From Blepharisma stoltei (lineage: Eukaryota; Ciliophora; Heterotrichea; Heterotrichida; Blepharismidae), in assembly GCA_914767885.1 (NCBI GenBank), contig CAJZBQ010000014.1:868001-932000 (forward strand): a stretch of 64,000 bases of DNA. Reading direction: 5' to 3'. The stretch's first letter is position 1. Each line of letters begins with the position of its first letter. A program made the translations under genes and the position numbers. The notes beneath the pieces were generated by a model. It ran no database searches. It was not told where the DNA came from and worked only from the letters and a program-made list of their open reading frames with translations. Of the stretch, positions 21,901-30,900 are shown piece by piece.

Positions 21901-24900
21901 TTTTATTCTATATTCATTCTCTATAATATTTTTTTCATAATCCCCTAAATCTTCTAAAGTTCCAGTGACTCCCATAATATATTTATATTTATGAGGTATT
22001 TCTGCAAATGAGAACATTCCACATTTAATTCCAATGAAAATATTTTCTTTTAAGCTATCTTGACTAATATTTCCTTTTTCATTCTCCAAATAATAAGCAA
22101 ACAATGTGCTATACCCATAAACAATATTAGATAAAATCCCATCATTCTCTTTGTAGCAAATTTTATCATTTTTGACTATATAACCATGAGACTCAAATTG
22201 ACGCACATGAGTTATCATATCTTTAACAGCTTCTTCTATAAGAAATTCAAAGCCTGGAAATTTTTGGCAGCACTGATTATACTCATTTGAATCCAATCAC
22301 TCAAAAAGCTTAGGCGTTTTTCTATACTTCATAAAAGAGACCAAGCATGTGAAATATCAAAAAAACTTTAAAAAGGAGAAAAGATTGAAATAAACTTACT
22401 ACTGCCATATTGTATATATTTTCATATGTAATCTGTTAAATTGCTAATTGTTGGATCTTTAAGCTTTGCGAGGGGCCTATAAATATTTCCATAAAATGAT
22501 TTAGTGAAAAATACATCGACTTCATCTATTAGGAGAATTTTAGGTCTTTCATTATCTCTATAGCTAATTTTAGGAATCCTTCCAAATCTAATAAAATCTA
22601 AAACTATCTCTCTAATATCTCCTTTAGAATTGATTTCATCTTCACAAAGTTGATTAAAAGTTCCATACTTTATATAAGAGCAAATACTTAAAGCTGTGTA
22701 TAAAGGCTGAAAATCTTGAGAGTCTCTTTTACTTAGATGTTCACTATAGCAAGCACAATTTATATCAAACCCCAATAAAGCAAGAATAGATGATAAGAAT
22801 GCCAATGTAATTGACTTTCCTTCTCCAGTTAAAATTTGCACAAGATTATTTCCAGGATTTGTATTCTCATTATAGCCAATCCCAAGCATACGAAATATTG
22901 ATAGAACTTGTATAGCGTGAGGAGTTACGAATGCAATTTGACTATCTTCATCATTCACATCTTGGTTGTATTTTTTAATATTCAAAAGTACCCATAGCCA
23001 TGCAATATACGCTAAAAGCTCTGGAATATATGTTTTTATTAGACTAATATTTGGATTTCGACAATCTTTCGTGTATTTTTTAGATAGAACCTGGATTTCG
23101 CTAACTATTTGAGCTATCGCAGTATTCACTCCTTCATTGCTAGTCAGTCTTAAATAAATTTTTTGGATTTCACCTAATTTTTCAATGTAGGCCAAATAGT
23201 TATTGTTTAGCTCTTCAATATTCAAATTTGAGCCTTGGATATGCTCCAAGGCATAGTCGATTCCATGTTCTTGAGTTTTTTTCAGCCACAATCTTTGCAT
23301 AACCCCTTCAAAGAATTTATGTTCTGTGATAATGCAGAGTCCTAGTCCACTAGGGTGCTTTTCTAGCTCTTCTAAGATTGCGACTGCTATTGTTTTGTTC
23401 TTTTTCCTAAATGTCTCTAAAAATTCATCCAAAATTGAATCTAATCTTTTCTTTAATAAAGAAAAATTATTTGAAATATTTTTCATGCCTATCATAGACT
23501 CAACAATTTCGCTTGCTCCCTCTCCTTTTTCAGCTTTTTCCTTTAATTCTAATGTTTTTTCATAAATTTTGTCTTCTATCATTCTGAGTGTATTATTGAA
23601 AGCAAAACCTTTAATACTTAAATTTGCCTCGAAATGAGTCAAACAATTATAATAAATCTGAATTTGATTAAAATCTTCTTTCCTGATATCATCTTTCTTT
23701 ATCAAATTTGAAGCGTCTTCGACAATCCTATACATTTCATCTGAAATGGATTTGATTACATCAGATTGTATTTCTTTAAGATTAACAATATTTGAATTTA
23801 AATGGATTTTTACTCCCTCAAAACTTTTTATTTGGTCTCATTTTTCTTTGATATTATTAATACGGTCCTCTAAAAGTTTTGGGTGCTTAATTTCATCATT
23901 TTGAATCCTAAAATTTAAGATATAATCATAAAAATCATAAAGAGTTTGATTTAAATCATCAGCAAAATCTGCATATCGGCGGATTCCTCTAATTTTTAAA
24001 ATGTCAAACCTGGGATGATGATTTTGATATTCTTTAAAAATTTGTAAAAAATCATCCCATTGTTTGATTTTATTTAATATTGTGCTGCACTTGATAGTGT
24101 TTTTTGGAGGTTTATATTCCATATAACTATTGTCAAGTTTCTCGTAAAAGGCTATAATGCTAGCTTGCATGCTTTCGATAGTGTTATTAATTCCAAACAT
24201 GTTAGACAACATATTTTCTTTCTCACAATCAATTTTAAAATCCATTGTAATAGAATAAATTTTGAATGCTTCTATAATCTCAGCACTATCTTCCTTATGC
24301 TCAATATTCAGAAGAATATTTAAAGCCTTTTTTATTAACTTAGTGATACTATCATAAATTTCTGTAAGTATTCCATCGCTTTCTTTCAATACTGAATCTA
24401 AATTTTCTTTAAGCTTCAAAACCCTTGCTTTATTAAAAACAATATCTAAATCTTTCCTATGCATTGCTAAATTAATTTCTCCTTTAATTAAATATAAAGC
24501 ATCCCTCAATTTATTTTTCGCATATGCATAATCTGAATTGGAGCCATCCTTTTTTAAAGAATTAATCATTTTGCATATATCGCTTATTTCTTGATTGCTC
24601 GCAAGAGCATCGATTCTTCCTCTTGTATCTTTTTTATTTTCTTTATAACTTTTCACTATTTCTTTAATTAAGTTCTTAGCTGAAGCTTCATATTCTTTTG
24701 GCAAAAAATCTAAAATAGAAGATATTTCATCAACAATTCTTTTCTTTTCAGGATTTGTTTTATTTTGGATATTAGCTTTTATTTGTTCAAATTTGCTGGA
24801 TATTATATCTTTTACTTTGTAAAGGCAATCACTATACTTTTGAAAATTTCTTGAGGCTTTTTCTAATTCTTCCAAAATTAAACTTAGAGGAAATTGCTTA

Positions 24901-27900
24901 AAACCTTTGATATCGCACTTTTCCATTTTTTCGATAATAGTTATTGGTAAGTCATTAAGAATATTTTTGATGTTTGAGACATGTTCAGCTTCAAATTGTT
25001 TTCCAAGAATACTAAGTATATAGTCCTATAATCCTAAGAAATTTTTCATTTTAAGCTCAGCTTCATGGTATTTGTTGAAACTAATGGTTATTTCTATAGA
25101 ATTTATAAAATCTGCAATCTTATTATAAAATTCTGTTCTTGCTTCATTTTGATATTCAGTTAGTATTTTTTTTTGGTTTTCATCAAAATACTTATTGAGA
25201 CCGCTGTTTTTAAATCTTACGAATTTTTGAAAGATTTCATGTATTTCCTCTATTTCCGCTTGCTGCAATATCGAGTTATTAATGCTTTTAGACCTTTCTT
25301 TTGCGTCTTTCAGAAATTGTTCAATTCCGCAATATACTGATTTTCTCTATTTAAAAAATGCAGTTGGCATGTGGATTCGAACTCCATGTGTAGAATAAAA
25401 TTTCATATTATAAATTAAATAACTCCAGGTTTAGAATTTTATTCAATAATGGAGTTTGAATTCACGTGTGAGCTCATTTTTGCAAAAAGTGTAAAGCATG
25501 ATATAATTTTTCCTTAATTATATCATCAATATTATTTGCTATGAGTATAGCTGCAATCAAAATATTTATAGGCTATGCATGTCTAGAGAGTATATCAATA
25601 TAATGGCTTGGTACTTGTATTCCTTAATGTGAATTAATAAATATTTTTGACTCATAAATTCTAAGACTCTCAAAGTAAATATAATTTTCTTCTTCAAATA
25701 CAGAAAGGAAAAGTCTCAAATCATTATAGATTGAGCTCGAGTATCATTGTCCATTTCTTCTATTGATTTTATTGCTGTTTCAAAATTATGATTCTCAATT
25801 AAATCAATTATTTTTTGCTGTTTAAACTTTGAATTCTGAATTTTTTGATACTCATTTATGATAGCAGCAAAATTCCCATCAATTTCTTTAAATTCATTAG
25901 CAATGCTTATTCATGAAGAAATTGCTTCTAAGTCATTTCTTTCATTGCTAATTTGTAGTTTTTCATGGAAAGTTATGCGTAAATTATTGAGCTCATTGGC
26001 AAAATGCTCAAACTGAAGCTGAAATTCCAAAAAGTTGAAAAATGATGGAGATTTTTTATTCAATAACAATATTTCTTTAAAATTTAAAGAAAACTGAATA
26101 GAATATTGCTTTACAGAGTCAAAATCACAATTAGTATCATCTGAAATATTCCTTGCAATATTATTTTTATGCTGATTGAGAATTAACTTAAAATAATAAA
26201 AATAAAAATAATAATGCTGAAATATAGTATAGCATTGAAGCACTCTGCCAAAGAGATAAGACTATTGTTGTAAAATTGAGATAAATTCGATAAAATACTC
26301 TGTGAAAAACTTATGACAAATTCCGAGAGCTGGGGTATGCTTTTACACTCTTGAATATAATTAAAATAATTTTCTATTTTATCAACGTTAGGCGTATTTT
26401 TCGTTAATTTTTGGTTAAAAATATTGATAAAGTTTTGGATTTTTGTTATTTCAAGATTTATTTCTTTAAATGTTTCAAATCCGTTAATTTTGAGCAATTC
26501 TTGACACTCACTATTTTTATTTTCTTCTTTATATTTTGAATAATCAAGTCTAATCTTTTGTAATCTCTCTAATTCATTAATTTCCCTTTCAATATCACTA
26601 TGCTCTGGGCAAAACTCCTTTTTAATAATTTTCAAGGTATCTTTAATTCTTTCTTGGAATTTAATCCAAATATTATTCTCACTATTTTCTAATGAAGGTA
26701 TAAATTCTTTTAATTGGAGAATTGGGTCTAATTTTTGAACTATGCAATATCCTTTCGCCACATTGGGAGGACAATTAATTCCTAACTCCCTTACAAAATA
26801 TTCCACAAACAGCTCATGCCTTATATAGATTTCTTTATCGAAATGGATGAATTAACGACCAAGTGAGACTCTTTTAAAAAGACGAGCTGGATTTCGATAA
26901 GAAGTGCTAAAAAGTGACATGTCAAAATATGGTTGACAACTGTGAAAAAAGTTGACAAGCAAATGCGCCAATTTTTAAATGGCTTTATTATTAAATTAAT
27001 TTTTTTTATTTTGATACCTGTTAGACTGGGATTGATTAAATATTACTTACTTACTCTTTTCTCTTTTCTGAAAAATTTAGCTTTAAAACAAATTAGGTTA
27101 ATATAAGTATATTTTTAAATAACTAATGCCAATTTTGTTATAATCAATAACTCTATAAAGCATTGCTCTCTATAAAGTTCTTAATGGCTCATAATAATGC
27201 TTTATATTTATCATCTAGAGTCTAATAGGATATCTAAAAATTAAAATTAATTCAATAATAAAGCCACTTTTAAAATTAGCGCATGCGCTTGTCAACTTTT
27301 TTCACCAATTTTTGGTATACCTCTTTTTAACGATTCCCTTTATAAGATCCAGATCGCACTTGAGAGAGTCTGTCTTGGTCATAAAACCTTCTATCATATT
27401 TTTGTTCGATAAAGAAATCTATATAGGGATATGGGGCAATAGAATCATAATTAGTAAATTTTTAGCTTTCAAATTTTAATTTTATGTGAAGAGTAAGTCA
27501 ATTGCTTCTAATTGATCCAATAATTTTTTACTCCCCCCCCCTCCGTGAGTGAACAAAAAAATTTTGTTCACTCACGGAGGGGGGTTAATTTTTTTTTTTT
27601 TAAAAAAAATTTATATATAAATTTTATAAAAATTATTTTTTTTCGAAATTTAAAAAAATCCTCATTCGCAAAAATTGGAAAACAAATATTAATTTAATAT
27701 ATAAAATTTATGTTTTAAAAATGCAATTGTTTAAAATTAAACAGAATTAACTCTAGATTTCATTATGCTAATTATCATTTATATATCAAAATTTATTTCC
27801 ATAAAAAATTTTTCTATAAAAAAAATTTTTGTTCACTCACGGAGGGTGGTTTTTTGGGCAAAAAATAGCGATTTTTCTAATGGTTTTGTTCACTCACGGA

Positions 27901-30900
27901 GGGGGGGGAGTTAGTGAAATTTTTAATTTCTCTTTCTATACCAGACAGCTCATTACTATAAGTTCCTTTTTGAAACTTTTCGATCCACTTTCCTGATTCA
28001 AGCCATGAGAAGCAGTTGCGCAATGCTTCTAGATCTGTCGACTCAGGAGACCTGGTTAAAGATTTTACAAATTCTCTTGCTTCTTTTTTGAAAAAACTGA
28101 TCTTATTTATAAGTGAGCTTAATACATTTTGATAAGAAGCAGTAATAAGGGATGCAATATCTGGGATCTCCATTAAATAGCTGAATTCATCAAATTTTGT
28201 TTCAATTTCAGCTAAACATCTTTGCCTTCAGTTGCCTATTGCACTATAAAATTAAATATTATTTTATCAAAGAAATTCGAAACTTTGCTTGCCTCCATTT
28301 TAGTTAGATAAAGAGCAGGCAACTCAAAGATAGAAGTATATATTATATGTGGTTTTATCATTAATGAATGAGATGACATTGCTTTTAGCGTCTTCAAAGT
28401 GCTTTTGATACACATCAAGAATTGACTGGAGCTGGTTTTCTAATTCATCTTTGGCTATCAGACCATTAAAGTGGCGAGATCCGATAAATGACTTTATTAT
28501 TGAAATATTTTGGTTTAGAGATTCGATATCGCTTTTTTCAAATCTTCCTTTACTTAATATTGCAATGGAGTTATCATGATTTTCTTTTAAGGTAAATGAT
28601 AACTTCTTTAGAAGATCATTATGCCTTTCGTCAAAAGCTGTCAAATCGAAATGGGTGCGAGCAATTCTTAAATATTTTTGCTCTTGCGATATGTCTTTAA
28701 TTTTCCTCTAATATAACAAGCATTTCTTCTTATTGAATAGGTTTTAACTAAAAAAGCGATTAATTTTCAATCGACTTAGTTATTATTTATTTAAAAGTGT
28801 GAAACTTTATATGGAAGATGAAAAAATTAAAATTATGATGATTAAAATTTATTGAAAAGAAATTTGAAGTTGCTCAGTATTAACTGCGGAGATAGCAAAA
28901 TTTTTAAAGTTTTTCTTTTCCAAATTAGAAGTGGCAGATGATAGTAAGCTTTCAATGAGATGTGAATATTCGTTAAAAAGATTTTTATAGTGCGGCACAA
29001 CGTCTTCAAATGTTTCACTTAAAATTTTAGCATTGTTCAACTGGACATTCAAAATATCAGGATCTATATTATCTGATTTTAAGTTCAGATTTGTAAGATC
29101 TAGCTTTGAAACAATATTAGTTAACATTGCTGCAGATTTGACTGTTTCTCCCCTTAAATGGCTATCTCTGATTTCTTCTGACTTTTTAATAGTATTATAA
29201 ACTACTTCATAGGATTTAATAGTATTTTCATCCAAGCTCCCATTCTTGTCTATAAAACTATTAAACTGATTAACAGTATTATTATATAAATCATTAATGC
29301 TCTTTATCACATGTTCTGCAGATTCTTTATATTGTGATAAAAATTGCTCAAATAAGCTTCCTAAATATTTCAACTCGTCCAATTTATATTTTATAATTTC
29401 ATAATTCATAGGATTTGAGGCTATGAAAATGTCTTTTGAATGAAGCATTACTTGCTCTTTTATAGAAATTCTAGAATCTTCAGTTATAAAGCTAACAAAT
29501 GCAGTTTTTGGGTCTAAAATAGGCGCTCTTTCCATTATCTTTGATAGGAGTTCTTGAGGGTCATCTCTTAAAGGATCAATAGTTATCGCCCCATTTTTAG
29601 TCTTATATTTTATGTCCTGCAAAATATGCAAAAACGCTTCATCAGGGTTTTCTAACAACCCTAAAGCATTCGTTACCAGTGCATTTATATTGGAAGCCTC
29701 TTGGGCTGTATATTTTGTAAATGCGTATGTAAATGAATGGGAATACTTATTAAAATTTGGGACAAGTCTGGCCAAGGTATGAGCAATTTTTTTAACACCT
29801 TCAAACCTATCACCTTCTGTTTTACAACTTAATAAAATCAATGGCCTTACGCTTCTGCATTTTTTAACACATTCAATAATACTTATTGTATTTGCCATGT
29901 CAACTTCAGTTCCTTTTGTATCTAATAGCCCTGGAGGATCACAAATAAAAATCTCTTCAAAATTTTTAAAATTTATTGGCACCATAGTGATATATCGAGT
30001 TTCTGATTCTGCATGAGAAGAAATATTGATGTTTTTTAATATAGGATTTTTTACAGCAATTGCTTTAATATGTCTCACACCATCTTCCATGATTCTCTCC
30101 ATCTTTGAGTCGCATAAAAAATGGGTTGTTGTCGATTTTCCTGAACCTGTAACTCCAATTAACAAAATAATGTCCTTGTTTTGCAAATCTTCAGAGCATT
30201 GGGCTGATTTATTAATCAATCGTTTAAGTTCCTTTATATTGACAGGCCGATACTCCTTGAGAATTTTTTCTGTATCTTTTATTAAATTTTTCCAATTTTT
30301 ATTAATGAAATTTTCTTTGAAACTTGGGGTAAGCTTTCTTGACGAAAATCCATTAGGTGAAGCACTCAAAACTTGAAGAAAATTGCTGTACTCTTTTTCA
30401 ATGTCTAAATTCTCAATTTTTTTCTGAAATTCTGGTGCTATCTCAAAATTGTAGCTTTTATAATATGCAAAGCACAAAATGCTTGTAAGAAACCTTTCAG
30501 TACAACAGGGAATTTCTGAAATATCATTTATCATTGCTTCAATAAAATCAATCTTTTTATCATTTCCAATCTCTTTGAAGTCTAAAATAATCATAGATTT
30601 TAAACAAATTTGCTTATCAATAGAAAGTAATCTTTCTAAATCAGCAAGCTTGTTTTCTTCTTTTTTTGCTTTTTCTGGCTTTTTTTTCCTGTGATTTGAT
30701 GTAATACTTTCTTTAGTTTTAATTGTCAATTCTTCTAATTCCTTAGGGCTTTCAAGATTATATTTGTTTAAACCTTGCTTCAATATATCTTCTAAATCAT
30801 TCTCTTTAGTATCTATAGCTATCATAGATTTTGAGCTAAGCTTTTTGTAAATAGAGAGCAGTTTTTCCAAATCAGCAAGATTATTTTCTTCAATTTTTGC

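Larger units (their letters stand above)
16487..30830 (-). repeat. B-arm of a ~14.5-kb inverted duplication
   Basis: Reads as the inverse of 42180-57022, covering the giant gene from the coiled coil before the GTPase to its stop, the 3' flank and the cysteine-rich relic. The arms differ by small changes and by private IESs. Outer junction near 16487/57022; inner junction inside the coding sequence near 30830/42180, upstream of which B and C are only distantly related. Confidence 0.8.
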
